The notes: generated by a model not told the origin, from the letters alone. Shown: positions 9,022 to 18,306, numbered from the stretch's first letter. The stretch: 64,000 nucleotides of DNA from Paenibacillus abyssi (GCF_014640295.1 NZ_BMGR01000006.1:1-64000), one strand, 5' to 3'. Numbers and translations are program-made.

Positions 9022-10056
9022 TTAAAGATTGGTGTCCACCAAAATTTTGATGGTGTCTTTATTGTGAATGGCTTCTTGAATGCCATCTACAACCTGATGT
9101 AATGAGACCGTTTTACTAATGATGTCACCTGGTTTAAAGCGCTTGGAGGAAATGAGATTAATTGCTTTCAACCACGTGTCGTACGTACCGGCATAGGAGC
9201 CTACAATGGTCAGCTCTTTGCTGTAAATTTCGAATGGTTTGATCTCCAGTACAGCAGTAGCCGGGGCTGCCCCATACGTTACGAGCGTACCGCCTCTGCG
9301 TACCATTTGAAAAGCCTGCTGGTACGTTGGAACCGCGCCTACCGCTTCGATCACAAAGTCGGCGCCTCTTCCTTCCGTTAGCTCGCGCACGGCTTCAACG
9401 GGATCCTGCTTAGAGGCGTCAATGACATGGTCAACGCCAAGCTCACGCGCTTTGGCGATCCGTGCCTGATTCATCTCGCTGATAATCACTGAGCTCGCGC
9501 CGTTCATCTTGGCAAGCTGGGCATGTACTAGTCCCATTGGACCCGCCCCGATTACGGCAACGGTGCTACCCATTGTAATATTCGCCCGCTCCTGCCCCCG
9601 AATGACGCATGCCAGCGGTTCGATATAGGCGGCTTCCTCCCAAGTCATATCTTCAGGAAGCTTATATACATTTGTTTCCGGAGCTTTAGTATATTGCGCG
9701 AATGCACCGTTGATATGCACCCCGATCTGACGGATGTCCTCACAGAAGAGCTTTTGGCCCATCCGGCAGTAGAAACATTTGCCGCAGCTGATGTTAATAT
9801 CCGCTGTTACTTTGTCGCCTACTTTTACGGCTGTGACCGCTGAGCCGACGGCTGCGACCTCACCGGAGAACTCATGTCCTTGAATGAGCGGGAAGGGCAC
9901 CGGGAAGTGGCCGCGATAAATATGCGGGTCGGTCCCGCAGATGCCGCAGCGCTTCACGGCAATCAGCACCTCATGATCATCAATTGCCGGAACGGGAACT
10001 TCTTCGATGCGCATATCTTCAGGTTTGTGCAGTACAGCTGCTAACATCGTTTTCAT
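9022..10056 (-). CDS. Zinc-dependent alcohol/polyol dehydrogenase (MDR family)
   Basis: A 344-residue medium-chain dehydrogenase. Catalytic-zinc ligands are C40 in GICGTD and H61-E62 in GHE; the four structural-zinc cysteines are C91, C94, C97 and C105. A Rossmann motif VIGAGPMG follows near residue 170. Closest visible relatives are sorbitol and L-threonine dehydrogenases, so a sugar alcohol or related secondary alcohol is likely oxidised with NAD. It lies between an isomerase and the sugar receptor, and AAGGAGG precedes the start. Exact substrate not determinable. Confidence 0.9.
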   Translation of the reverse strand: MKTMLAAVLHKPEDMRIEEVPVPAIDDHEVLIAVKRCGICGTDPHIYRGHFPVPFPLIQGHEFSGEVAAVGSAVTAVKVGDKVTADINISCGKCFYCRMGQKLFCEDIRQIGVHINGAFAQYTKAPETNVYKLPEDMTWEEAAYIEPLACVIRGQERANITMGSTVAVIGAGPMGLVHAQLAKMNGASSVIISEMNQARIAKARELGVDHVIDASKQDPVEAVRELTEGRGADFVIEAVGAVPTYQQAFQMVRRGGTLVTYGAAPATAVLEIKPFEIYSKELTIVGSYAGTYDTWLKAINLISSKRFKPGDIISKTVSLHQVVDGIQEAIHNKDTIKILVDTNL

Positions 10057-10072
10057 TGTTGTGACTACCTCC

Positions 10073-10903
10073 TTATGATATTGAAGCGAACAGCTTCTTC
10101 AGATAATCGATCGATTCCTTCGAGTATTGGTCGTAAAACGCTTCGATGCGGGCACCGCCGAACGGATCGGCGAATGGCGGAAGCAGTTCCATCGCAATAT
10201 AACCTTTATATCCGATATCAACAAGCGTACGGGCAATCGGTTCAAAGTCGATATGGCCTCTGCCCGGAGCCGCCCGGTTGCTATCAGCGAAATGGACGTG
10301 GAACAGTTTGTCTCCCGCCAAGCGGTAAGCAGTTGCAATATCCACTTCTTCAATGTTCATATGATAAGAATCCCCCATGCAGCCGACATTCGGCAGATCG
10401 ATATCGGTCACCAGCGCCAGCGATTGTTCCATGCGGTTAATCAAATAATTCTCGTAGCGGTTCCATGGCTCAACCGTCAAGCGAACGCCATGCTCGCCGG
10501 CATATAACCCGGCTTCGCGAATGCTCTGTGCCGCCCATTTCAATTCGGTCGCCATGTCTGCTTCAGGGTAAATCTTCATGCATGCGGTCGGCGTCACTGA
10601 GATGCCTCCAGCCCCGATCGCCTCGGCAAAATCCACACATTGCTTCAAGTAATCTACCGCTTGCTTGCGGATTTCCGGGCGGCTTGATACGAGATCCCGC
10701 TCCGGTGTATAGATCGCGCAGATCGATGATGCTTCTATATTGTATCGGCTCAGCAGCTCTTTGATCCGAACCGCGTCGGTTTTCTCAGGCTCGCCTACAA
10801 ATTCAACGCCGTCATAACCGAATCCGGCAAGTCTCTTGATGCCTTGCTCAATGTCTTCCCCCGCATAGACCAATGTATTATAAGAGAATTTAATGTCAGC
10901 CAT
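10073..10903 (-). CDS. Sugar phosphate isomerase/epimerase-like TIM barrel, first gene of locus
   Basis: A 276-residue barrel related to the one at 4945-5778. Metal/active-site segments: LTVEPWNRYENYL, CMGDSYHMNIEE, HVHFADSNR and IAMELLPPF. The two share the TPERDL/TAERDL loop and a PYxxP-like C-terminal region, consistent with duplication inside the locus. AAGGAGG lies 9 bases upstream of the ATG. As the first gene of the minus-strand operon it follows the only sizeable upstream gap (10904-11080), where the promoter should lie. Could be a ketose epimerase, inosose isomerase or part of a two-subunit lyase. Confidence 0.88.
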   Translation of the reverse strand: MADIKFSYNTLVYAGEDIEQGIKRLAGFGYDGVEFVGEPEKTDAVRIKELLSRYNIEASSICAIYTPERDLVSSRPEIRKQAVDYLKQCVDFAEAIGAGGISVTPTACMKIYPEADMATELKWAAQSIREAGLYAGEHGVRLTVEPWNRYENYLINRMEQSLALVTDIDLPNVGCMGDSYHMNIEEVDIATAYRLAGDKLFHVHFADSNRAAPGRGHIDFEPIARTLVDIGYKGYIAMELLPPFADPFGGARIEAFYDQYSKESIDYLKKLFASIS

Positions 10904-10973
10904 CGGATGACCTCCTTCAATGTTAGGGCTTCTCTGAGAGATTCGCCTCTCGAGAGCGTTTTCATATCCTTAT

Positions 10974-10994
10974 CTTAAAGGCAGGGGCTTTAAG
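10974..10994. promoter_or_regulatory. Inverted repeat upstream of the CUT1 carbohydrate operon
   Basis: CTTAAAG (10974-10980) and CTTTAAG (10988-10994) form a perfect 7-bp inverted repeat with a 7-base GC-rich spacer, about 70 bases upstream of the first start codon. It is a plausible binding site for the AraC-type response regulator encoded just upstream, but no clear -35/-10 pair fixes its position relative to a promoter. Confidence 0.35.
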
Positions 10995-11047
10995 AAGAAA
11001 TAGGGGGAATTTAATGTTTACCCATGCAATTTTAGTGAAAACTAAAA

Positions 11048-11073
11048 ATCCCCCCTAATTTTATCGGAGGGAT
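11048..11073 (-). terminator. Terminator after the sensor kinase gene
   Basis: On the minus strand ATCCCTCC pairs with GGGGGGAT (one wobble) and is followed by TTTTTAG. It lies just after the kinase stop at 11081 and separates the two-component genes from the carbohydrate operon downstream. Confidence 0.6.
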
Positions 11074-11080
11074 CATCGTG

Positions 11081-12796
11081 TTACTGTACTATTTTCTCAT
11101 CTTCAACAAGCGGATGGGTTACCATGACGCGAAATCCAGATGAACCGGACCTATCCACCCGAATGCCGTAATCGCCGCCAAAATGCAGTTGCAGACGTTT
11201 GTGCACATTTTTAAGCCCTATCCCCCGCGGCTGGTCCTGATCGGCTGAATGATCCATCACTTGGGAAGAAGGAGCGGGCATTCCAGGCCCATTATCCTCT
11301 ATGATGAAAAGGATGCTGCCGCCCTTCAGCTTGGCGGTAAGACGAATCCTTCCCTTCCCTTCGGGAAGATGGTTCACGCCGTGCTTGACGGCATTTTCCA
11401 TGAGCGGCTGCAGGATTAACTTGATTACCTTGCGTTTGGTAATTTCCGGATCGACCTGATAAAACACCTGGAATGCGCGATTGCTTCGCAGCAGCTCAAT
11501 CTCCAAATAATTGCGCGCATGCTCAATCTCCCGTTCAACTGTCGTCCATTCATTTCCGTTATTCAAGCTGAAGCGGAGTAAATTTGCCAGCTTTGTCACC
11601 ATCGCAGCAATATTGTTTTCCTTTGCCTTTTCCGCCCTCCACTTGATCGCATCCAATGTGTTGTAGAAGAAATGCGGATTAATCTGATGGTTTAACGTCT
11701 GAAGCTCAAGCCGCCGCTTATCAGCTTCCATCGTCCGGGTTGTATCCAGCAAATCGGACATGCCTGATATCATCTGATTGTACCCGCGCACGAGCTGTCC
11801 GATCTCATCTTTTCTGTCCGGAGAGAACTGAAACTTGGCAAGCGCTCCCGTCCGTACTTTGTTCATGTGCAGCACCAGCTTTTTGATCGGGCCGGTGAAC
11901 GTGTGCACAATAAAATACAGCAAGCAAACCATAACAATCAAGCTGACCACTACAATCCAAAAGGTAAAATCCTTGATCTGGTTGATCTGTCCGGTCAGAT
12001 CCTTGTTCGGAACAGCAGCAATCAATTTCCAGCCTTCCTCGGTGATCTGGGTCTCCGCCTTGGACCAGCCATCGTCAGGCACATACTCCCGGCTGTAACG
12101 GCTTGCTGTGGGATGGGAAATAATGCGGTTGTCTTTATCCACAATCATGAACATATAGTTCTCAAACGCTGATGGAGATGCCAGCTCCTCCCGCAGGAAG
12201 AAATCCGGTATCTGGATCGCCAGCACGCCAAGCGGCTCGTAATAATACGAAGAGCGGATCGCGCGCACGTAGATAAATATCGGCTTATGCAGATTGTTGT
12301 CCCAGGAATGAAACCATAAACCCTTGTTCTGCTGTTCGAACGCCAGGTCAAAATATTCTGGACGGGGTTCGATTTGGTTAAGGTTAATGAGCTTTTTATA
12401 GTTCGGATAATATTCCATGTCCTTCGGAAACACATACAGCTCATAGGAGCCTCTTAGCTGGGACACGATGTCGATCATGCGGTTGATAAAAACCGCTTCC
12501 TGCGCATACGTTTTTGGCGGCTCCTCGCCGAGCAGAATTTGCAGCGGCCTTGAGGCGATCATTTTGTCCGTCTCGTTCTCGATGCTTTTAAAAAACGTAT
12601 TGAGCTGTTTGGCGTTAAGCAGCAGGTTATCCTGAAGAAAGCCCGCGGTGACGGATTCCATCTGGTCTCTTGATTTGTCATAGGACAGGTAGCCAAGCAG
12701 AACCACCGGAACAAAAACAGCCGGAAGGATCAGCATAAACATCTTCCTGAACAACGAGTTGCGGTTAGTAAAATCGAGGAATCTGGGCTCTCTCAT
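11081..12796 (-). CDS. YesM-type membrane sensor histidine kinase
   Basis: A 571-residue kinase: membrane helix about 17-36, a large extracytoplasmic sensor region about 37-275, second helix about 278-300, HAMP linker about 300-352, LytS/YesM-type His-kinase domain with phosphoacceptor H375 in QINPHFFYN, and an ATPase domain with the DNGPGMP and GIGLKNVHKRL boxes. It signals to the AraC-type regulator whose gene overlaps it by 4 bases (ATGA). Placement directly before a CUT1 sugar operon is typical for systems sensing the transported sugar, often through its lipoprotein receptor (inference). Confidence 0.93.
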   Translation of the reverse strand: MREPRFLDFTNRNSLFRKMFMLILPAVFVPVVLLGYLSYDKSRDQMESVTAGFLQDNLLLNAKQLNTFFKSIENETDKMIASRPLQILLGEEPPKTYAQEAVFINRMIDIVSQLRGSYELYVFPKDMEYYPNYKKLINLNQIEPRPEYFDLAFEQQNKGLWFHSWDNNLHKPIFIYVRAIRSSYYYEPLGVLAIQIPDFFLREELASPSAFENYMFMIVDKDNRIISHPTASRYSREYVPDDGWSKAETQITEEGWKLIAAVPNKDLTGQINQIKDFTFWIVVVSLIVMVCLLYFIVHTFTGPIKKLVLHMNKVRTGALAKFQFSPDRKDEIGQLVRGYNQMISGMSDLLDTTRTMEADKRRLELQTLNHQINPHFFYNTLDAIKWRAEKAKENNIAAMVTKLANLLRFSLNNGNEWTTVEREIEHARNYLEIELLRSNRAFQVFYQVDPEITKRKVIKLILQPLMENAVKHGVNHLPEGKGRIRLTAKLKGGSILFIIEDNGPGMPAPSSQVMDHSADQDQPRGIGLKNVHKRLQLHFGGDYGIRVDRSGSSGFRVMVTHPLVEDEKIVQ

Positions 12797-14352
12797 TTTC
12801 CGTACCGATACTCCTTGGGGGTCTGACCTGTCCGTTTCTTGAACTGGCTGCCAAAATGCTGAAGGTCCTGATAACCGACCGATTCCGCAATTTCATACAC
12901 CTTCATGCTTGTCTCCCGCAATAAAGCTTTGGCCTTCTCGATCCGGGTTTCCGTCAAAAAGTCCATATAGGTTTGCCCCGTTTCCTTTTTGAACGATTGG
13001 CTTAACCACACAGGGTGGATCGACAGCTCGGCAGCGATAATCTGCAGTGACAAATCCTCCATATATCGGGTCGCAATGATCTGGACTGCACGTTCGATTA
13101 TCGCATTCGTTTTTTGGGGAGCCATATCCTTAGCCAGGTTTTTCAAATAATCCCCAAGCACAATTTCGTACTCCTCCAGTGTTTGGCAGGCGTCAAAGCT
13201 TTCCCACACCTTCATCGGAATTTCTACCAGCTCTTTCGACGTGACCTCGCTCAGATGCACATGGATTTCGGATAAATAATTAAGCATCTGGCGGACCACG
13301 TCCTCCCTGCTTTTCCCATCAAGCAGAACCGTTTTCCGGATAAAATCACGTACGCCTTGCTCGATCATGCGATCTTCCTGAACACAGATCCATGCCGACA
13401 TCTTATCAGGAGAAACGGTATCCTCCGGGTTCAGATCAGCAGTCCGGTCATCCGTCCAATATTCAAGCGCGGTAGACAAGGATTGGATGCGAAACGCCGT
13501 CAGCGCTTCTTGATATGCGGAGTGGAGATGCTCAAATGCGGATTTTCTGGTACTCATTCCGATCGAAAAAGGGAACTTCTGATATTTCTCAATATGCTCG
13601 GCGATCATACCGGACAACTGCTCCGTTTCATCCGTTCCGGTAATGAGAACCCAACGGTTTTTCGGATCTTTAAACAAAATAGTGCGGGTGCGGGCGCGGA
13701 TCAGCTCCTGCACAATATTCCCGATCGCAAAGGTTTGAAGGGCAAATTCCCGTGCGACTGGCTTGCCGTCCGGGTATCCCTTTGCATCCATAACAAACAG
13801 GGTATAGGATTGATTAGCCAGCCATTCAATATCCCATAGACAGAGGCGCTGATAGATATGCTCCTCCAATACAGCCTTCTTTAAGCAAAAATCGATCAGA
13901 TACTCATCTCTCATCGAACGGTTGCCGATCTCAGCAAACGTCCGCTGCTGCTTCATCGAACGAAGCTGTTCATTTTCCTCGACAATCATGGACATCGATT
14001 TATGCACTTTAGTGATAAATTCTTCTGTGCTGTATGGCTTCAGCAAATAATCCGCAACGCCGATGCGTATGCTGCGCCTTGCGTATTCAAACTCATTGTA
14101 TCCGCTTACGATGATGACCTTGGGTTGGTATTCGCCGTCCCTGACCCGCTCGGCTAAATCCAGTCCCGTCATGCCCGGAAGCATAATATCCGTGACAATC
14201 AGGTCGGGCCTCTCTTCGCGAATCAGAGCAAGAGCTTCTTCCCCATGATTTGAAGTCAACAATGTGAATTCCATGTCAATTGTCTCGACAGCGGTCTTCA
14301 TGCCTAATAAAGAATCCGGTTCATCTTCGATCAAAATCAACTTCAACTTCAA
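12793..14352 (-). CDS. YesN-type AraC-family response regulator
   Basis: A 519-residue regulator: receiver domain at the N terminus with the acidic IEDE cluster and phosphoacceptor D55 in IVTDIMLPG, a long helical middle region, and a C-terminal pair of AraC-type helix-turn-helix motifs ending in QTPKEYR. I place the start at the TTG at 14352 because AAAGGGTGAGG lies just upstream and the protein then begins MKLKLILIEDEP; the frame remains open to an ATG at 14400 without a ribosome site. Likely activates the carbohydrate operon at 3777-10903. Confidence 0.9.
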   Translation of the reverse strand: MKLKLILIEDEPDSLLGMKTAVETIDMEFTLLTSNHGEEALALIREERPDLIVTDIMLPGMTGLDLAERVRDGEYQPKVIIVSGYNEFEYARRSIRIGVADYLLKPYSTEEFITKVHKSMSMIVEENEQLRSMKQQRTFAEIGNRSMRDEYLIDFCLKKAVLEEHIYQRLCLWDIEWLANQSYTLFVMDAKGYPDGKPVAREFALQTFAIGNIVQELIRARTRTILFKDPKNRWVLITGTDETEQLSGMIAEHIEKYQKFPFSIGMSTRKSAFEHLHSAYQEALTAFRIQSLSTALEYWTDDRTADLNPEDTVSPDKMSAWICVQEDRMIEQGVRDFIRKTVLLDGKSREDVVRQMLNYLSEIHVHLSEVTSKELVEIPMKVWESFDACQTLEEYEIVLGDYLKNLAKDMAPQKTNAIIERAVQIIATRYMEDLSLQIIAAELSIHPVWLSQSFKKETGQTYMDFLTETRIEKAKALLRETSMKVYEIAESVGYQDLQHFGSQFKKRTGQTPKEYRYGK

Positions 14353-14433
14353 GCGCCTCACCCTTTGCGGTTGGTAATTCATTATTACCATAACCCTCAA
14401 AAGCAGTCAATCGGAGAGGGAATCCCTCTCCGA

Positions 14434-14637
14434 TTAACTGTTCAGCACTAGAAAAAATATGGCTAGGCATAATACGACGGTTACAATATATAGACTGGTT
14501 AGCCTGATCCATTTTTTCCCGAATTTTTGTACATCTGCAGAGCCTTCTTTTTTATTTTCTTTCGAAAAGCCCACGGTGAGCGTTGTCACTAAAGCAACGA
14601 TCATGACGACAAACACAAGCGCGATCAAATAATTCAT
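14434..14637 (-). CDS. Small two-helix membrane protein, unknown
   Basis: A 67-residue protein not recognised beyond its shape: membrane helix about 3-24, a charged Lys/Glu-rich cytoplasmic loop about 26-42, and a second helix about 47-66. AGGAGGTTGAGTGC before the ATG makes translation credible. It lies between the response regulator and the nitrilase on the same strand. Function unknown. Confidence 0.65.
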   Translation of the reverse strand: MNYLIALVFVVMIVALVTTLTVGFSKENKKEGSADVQKFGKKWIRLTSLYIVTVVLCLAIFFLVLNS

Positions 14638-14725
14638 GCACTCAACCTCCTTCTATAGGATACATACAAACGGGCAGAGTCTCAACAGGACGAACTGCCG
14701 ATAAATGATCATTATTCGACATTTT

Positions 14726-15670
14726 TCAGTTAAAGCTGACGATGCTTCGTTTGCTCTCATTGACAAGCAATTGGAAAACATCCGGCCTGTTATAATGTCC
14801 GGTAACGTCAAAGTCGTAACGGCTTTGCGTCACGAGCGACCGGTCTAACTCCGCGAGCAGCATGCCTTCCGTATCATATAGAGGTGGCGTTATAAATTCT
14901 CCAAGCGGTCCGACGATCGCGCTTCCGCCCCTGCATAATATATCGGGATCATTCGCGATCTCTGCATAACTGGCCATATCCGAAGGGTATGATTCCTTCT
15001 TGACGAATTGATTGCTCGATAAGACAAAGCAGCGTCCTTCCAGAGCAATATGCTGCAGAGTGGACTGCCATGTATCGCGTGCATCCGCCGTAGGTGTAAT
15101 TAAAATATCAATTCCTTTTGCATACATAGCCATTCTGGCCAAAGGCATATAATTTTCCCAGCATATCAGACCGCCAATTCTGCCAAACGGCGTATCGATC
15201 ACAGTCAGCGTGCTGCCATCCCCTTGTCCCCATAACAGGCGTTCGGCCCCGGTAGGGACAAGCTTCCTGTGCTTGCCGAGCACTTTTCCGTCCGGGCCCA
15301 GATAGAGAATAGAATTGTAAAGCGTGCTTTTACTAAACTCACCATCCCGCTCCACTACGCCGATGATAAGGTATACGCCGGCTTCTTTCGCCAGCTCGCC
15401 CAACATATCGGTATCCTCCCCGGGGATGTCAATCGCATTCTCCCAGTATCGCTCCCAGTCCTTCCGGCCTTCCGGCTGCCGGCTGCCGATACGCGTTCCC
15501 AGCGTCAATCCTCTTGGATAGCCGGGGATGAATACTTCAGGGAATACCACAAGCTGAGCGCCTTGCGCTGCCGCTTTCCTGGTCCAGCTTACGATCTTTT
15601 CCAGGGAAGACGCTTTATCAAACAGAACAGGGGCAGATTGAATGACCGCTGCTTTGACTTTTCGTTCCAT
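14726..15670 (-). CDS. Nitrilase (carbon-nitrogen hydrolase superfamily)
   Basis: A 314-residue enzyme with the catalytic triad E45 (FPEVFIPGYPRG), K136 (GKHRKLVPT) and C170 (GLICWENYMPLAR). The CWENYMPL and FIPGYPRG signatures are those of true nitrilases rather than amidases, so it should convert a nitrile to a carboxylic acid and ammonia, though aliphatic versus aromatic preference is not readable. It is transcribed away from the MocR regulator at 15870; the shared intergenic region holds the repeats listed below. Gene pairs of this kind suggest the regulator controls the nitrilase (inference). Confidence 0.92.
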   Translation of the reverse strand: MERKVKAAVIQSAPVLFDKASSLEKIVSWTRKAAAQGAQLVVFPEVFIPGYPRGLTLGTRIGSRQPEGRKDWERYWENAIDIPGEDTDMLGELAKEAGVYLIIGVVERDGEFSKSTLYNSILYLGPDGKVLGKHRKLVPTGAERLLWGQGDGSTLTVIDTPFGRIGGLICWENYMPLARMAMYAKGIDILITPTADARDTWQSTLQHIALEGRCFVLSSNQFVKKESYPSDMASYAEIANDPDILCRGGSAIVGPLGEFITPPLYDTEGMLLAELDRSLVTQSRYDFDVTGHYNRPDVFQLLVNESKRSIVSFN

Positions 15671-15760
15671 TTATTTTAGACCTCCTCTACTGCCAATATT
15701 CATAACGCTCGCTTCAATGGTAATTATAGCTTTATCATAAGAGCATCCTATGAGATTGTA

Positions 15761-15819
15761 ACCGTCCAATTCGGATGAAAATGCACCATCCAATTGGTTG
15801 GTTAGACAAGGAACCAATT
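15761..15819. promoter_or_regulatory. Direct and inverted repeats between nitrilase and MocR genes
   Basis: An 11-base direct repeat, ACCGTCCAATT at 15761-15771 and ACCATCCAATT at 15785-15795, is spaced 24 bp start to start. It overlaps a perfect 8-bp inverted repeat AATTGGTT (15792-15799) and AACCAATT (15812-15819). MocR-family regulators are known to bind direct repeats in the region they share with a divergent target, so this is a good operator candidate. Confidence 0.55.
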
Positions 15820-15869
15820 TGCAGTTTACAATATCAGATATCAGGACATTAAAGGTGAGGATAGCAGCT

Positions 15870-17300
15870 ATGTGGAAACCGGATCGTACGACCAAAAAAC
15901 CGCTCTACCAACAGATCGTCGATTATCTGGAACGACGTATTTCATATGGGGAATTACCACCCGGGAGCTTGCTGCCGTCAGAACGGAAACTGGCCGAGCA
16001 GCTCGGCGTTAATCGGAGCACCATCATCCAAGCCTATGAAGAACTGCGTGCATCAGGTCTAGTGGAAAGCACGGTGGGCAGCGGAACACGAGTCAGCCTT
16101 ACAAAATGGGGAATTGCCCCTAAGCATACGCCGAATTGGCGTTCCTATACGGACGGAGGCACTTTTTTGCCTAATCTGCCATTAATGCGGCGCATACGGG
16201 AGGTTCTGCGCAATGGCGAAAAATTAATCGATCTTGCTAGCGGGGAATTGTCTCCCGATTTGTTCCCTAACAGCATCATACATACGTTATTGCAGCAGGA
16301 TCCATTTCAGGAATATCTCGGGTACGACGATCCGCAGGGATATTATCCTCTGCGGTCTGCATTAACGTCGTTTCTGCTGCAGCACCATAACATGAACACA
16401 ACGGAGTCCTCCGTCCTTATCACTTCAGGATCGCAGCAGTCTTTATATTTGATTACCCAATGCTTGCTGTCGCCGGGAGATGCCGTGGCGATTGAGGATC
16501 CGTCTTACAGTTATTCGCTGCCGATGTTCCAATCCGCGGGGCTGCGAATTTTCCGGCTGCCGGTCTACAACAATGGCATTGAGCCAGATGATATAGTAAA
16601 GCTGTACCGCCAGCATCGGATCCGCATGATTTTTTTGAATCCTAACTATCATAATCCAACCGGCACAACGCTCGATCCTGCGAAAAGAGTCCAGCTGCTC
16701 GATATCGCTTCTAAACTGGGCATTCCAATCGTGGAAGACGATCCTTTCAGCTTAACCTCCTTTGAGGGTGTACCGCCTGTCACATTGAAATCCATGGATA
16801 CGGACGGCCTTGTATTATACATCGGCTCACTTTCCAAGATTGCCGCCTCCGGCCTGCGCATCGGGTGGATGATCGCGCCTCAATCCGTCGTCAAACGTTT
16901 GTCCGATGCACGACAGCAGATGGATTTCGGGCTGAGCATTGTTTCCCAATGGCTTGCTGAGCGCTTATTAAGGTCCCCCCAGTTTGATCTGCACATTACC
17001 AAGCTCCGGCATGCTTTGGAGCAGAAGCAGCAGCTCATGGTGAATGCTTTAACTGATATTTTAAGAGATAAAGTAACGTTCACTCCTCCGCAGGGGGGAC
17101 TGAATCTATGGTGCAAAATCAATCTGAAGATTGATGATAGCAAGCTGCTGGAAGAAGCGATCAAAAGAGGCGTTGTGTTCGTGCCCGGCAGCGTATACGG
17201 ATCTGAACAAGGTTATGTGCGCTTAAGCTTTGCCAAGCCCCATGTGGATGAGATCGGTGCAGGCATTGCCGGATTAGCCCACGCTTTAAAAAGGTATTGA
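15870..17300 (+). CDS. MocR-family regulator (GntR HTH fused to aminotransferase fold)
   Basis: A 476-residue protein. Residues about 10-75 form a GntR winged helix-turn-helix (KKPLYQQIVDYLERRI.. LPSERKLAEQLGVNRSTI). The rest is a class I aminotransferase fold with NPxxHNPTG, the EDDPF segment and the PLP lysine in GSLSKIAASGLRIGW. In this family the enzyme-like domain binds PLP and a ligand instead of, or besides, catalysing transamination. The ATG at 15870 follows GGTGAGG; the frame is open 24 codons further upstream without a site. Divergent from the nitrilase, its likely target. Confidence 0.92.
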   Translation: MWKPDRTTKKPLYQQIVDYLERRISYGELPPGSLLPSERKLAEQLGVNRSTIIQAYEELRASGLVESTVGSGTRVSLTKWGIAPKHTPNWRSYTDGGTFLPNLPLMRRIREVLRNGEKLIDLASGELSPDLFPNSIIHTLLQQDPFQEYLGYDDPQGYYPLRSALTSFLLQHHNMNTTESSVLITSGSQQSLYLITQCLLSPGDAVAIEDPSYSYSLPMFQSAGLRIFRLPVYNNGIEPDDIVKLYRQHRIRMIFLNPNYHNPTGTTLDPAKRVQLLDIASKLGIPIVEDDPFSLTSFEGVPPVTLKSMDTDGLVLYIGSLSKIAASGLRIGWMIAPQSVVKRLSDARQQMDFGLSIVSQWLAERLLRSPQFDLHITKLRHALEQKQQLMVNALTDILRDKVTFTPPQGGLNLWCKINLKIDDSKLLEEAIKRGVVFVPGSVYGSEQGYVRLSFAKPHVDEIGAGIAGLAHALKRY

Positions 17301-17338
17301 CCGTTTAACATTTGATATATTAAACCGAACTTTTGTTA

Positions 17339-17404
17339 TTTACAGTCGAAAGTAGTTTGTTATATACTAAACCAATAATCAATATGGATTGAAGTTGGTT
17401 TAGT
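17339..17404 (+). promoter_or_regulatory. Promoter and overlapping operator for the SDR gene
   Basis: TTTACA (17339-17344), 18 bases, TATACT (17363-17368) form a sigma-A promoter. A perfect 10-bp inverted repeat, ACTAAACCAA at 17366-17375 and TTGGTTTAGT at 17395-17404, starts on the -10 box and covers the transcription start region, the classical position for repressor binding. No TetR-like gene is adjacent; the MocR gene just upstream is one candidate, and its own control region also contains TTGGTT/AACCAA half-sites. Confidence 0.65.
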
Positions 17405-17478
17405 CATTTGCAATATGAAAGCGCTATACCAAATCTTATCATGGCATGCATATATCATCTGATTAAGGAGAATGATCC

Positions 17479-18267
17479 ATGGAATTAGGTCTTCGAGATA
17501 AAGTAGTTATTGTTACTGGAGCGAATGCGGGTATCGGATTGGCAACTGTCCGATTGTTTTTGGAGGAGGGTGCAAAGGTAGTCGGCGCCAGCCGCAGCCT
17601 CAATGCGCTGAACGAGATCGGCTCGGATCGATTGGTTACGGTTGCCGGAGATTTGAGCACGCCTGAGGGCAATGATCGAATGATTGAAAAGGCCATTGAG
17701 GCTTTTGGCAAAATAGATGTGCTGGTCAATAATATGGGGATCGTTCAGGTAAGAAACGGCTTTTTGAGCATAAGCGATGAGGATTGGAACGGCCTGCTGG
17801 AAGCCAATTTTATGAGTATGGTACGCGCTTCACGCGCAGCGATCCCATACATGCTCAAACAGAACAGCGGTGTAATTATTAACATCGCTTCAGAAGTCGG
17901 CCGCCAGCCGGACTCCATGATCCCTGATTACAGCGTATCCAAAACCGCCATGCTCAGCCTCTCCAAGGCATTATCCAATGAATTCGGCCCTAAAGGCATC
18001 CGGGTGAATGCCGTTTCCCCAGGCTCGATCAGAACACCGCTGTGGGATAATCCCGGAGGCTTTGCGGATTCCCTGGCAGCTAATCTCCAGATGAACAAGG
18101 ATGACGCGATCGCCCATTATGCGAGAAACCTGCGCAAGCTGCCGCTTGAACGTCTTGGAACGGCAGAAGAGGTCGCTTCCGTCATCGCCTTTCTGGCCTC
18201 TGATCAGGCTTCATTTGTCACGGGATCTGAGTTTATGGTGAACGGCGGTTCGCTTAAGGAGATTTGA
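17479..18267 (+). CDS. Short-chain dehydrogenase/reductase
   Basis: A 262-residue classical SDR. Cofactor motif TGANAGIG at residues 13-20, NNMG at 84-87 (NNAG variant), catalytic S138, Y151 and K155 (YSVSK), and the PG..T motif after the active site. The basic SRS near residue 38-40 after strand 2 hints at NADP preference. AAGGAG precedes the ATG. It is transcribed from its own promoter with an operator on the -10 box, and ends at a hairpin shared with the convergent ROK gene. Substrate unknown. Confidence 0.92.
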   Translation: MELGLRDKVVIVTGANAGIGLATVRLFLEEGAKVVGASRSLNALNEIGSDRLVTVAGDLSTPEGNDRMIEKAIEAFGKIDVLVNNMGIVQVRNGFLSISDEDWNGLLEANFMSMVRASRAAIPYMLKQNSGVIINIASEVGRQPDSMIPDYSVSKTAMLSLSKALSNEFGPKGIRVNAVSPGSIRTPLWDNPGGFADSLAANLQMNKDDAIAHYARNLRKLPLERLGTAEEVASVIAFLASDQASFVTGSEFMVNGGSLKEI

Positions 18268-18306
18268 GACCCTTCATACGTCTTAGAAGTTCCGCCTGCA
18301 AATGAG

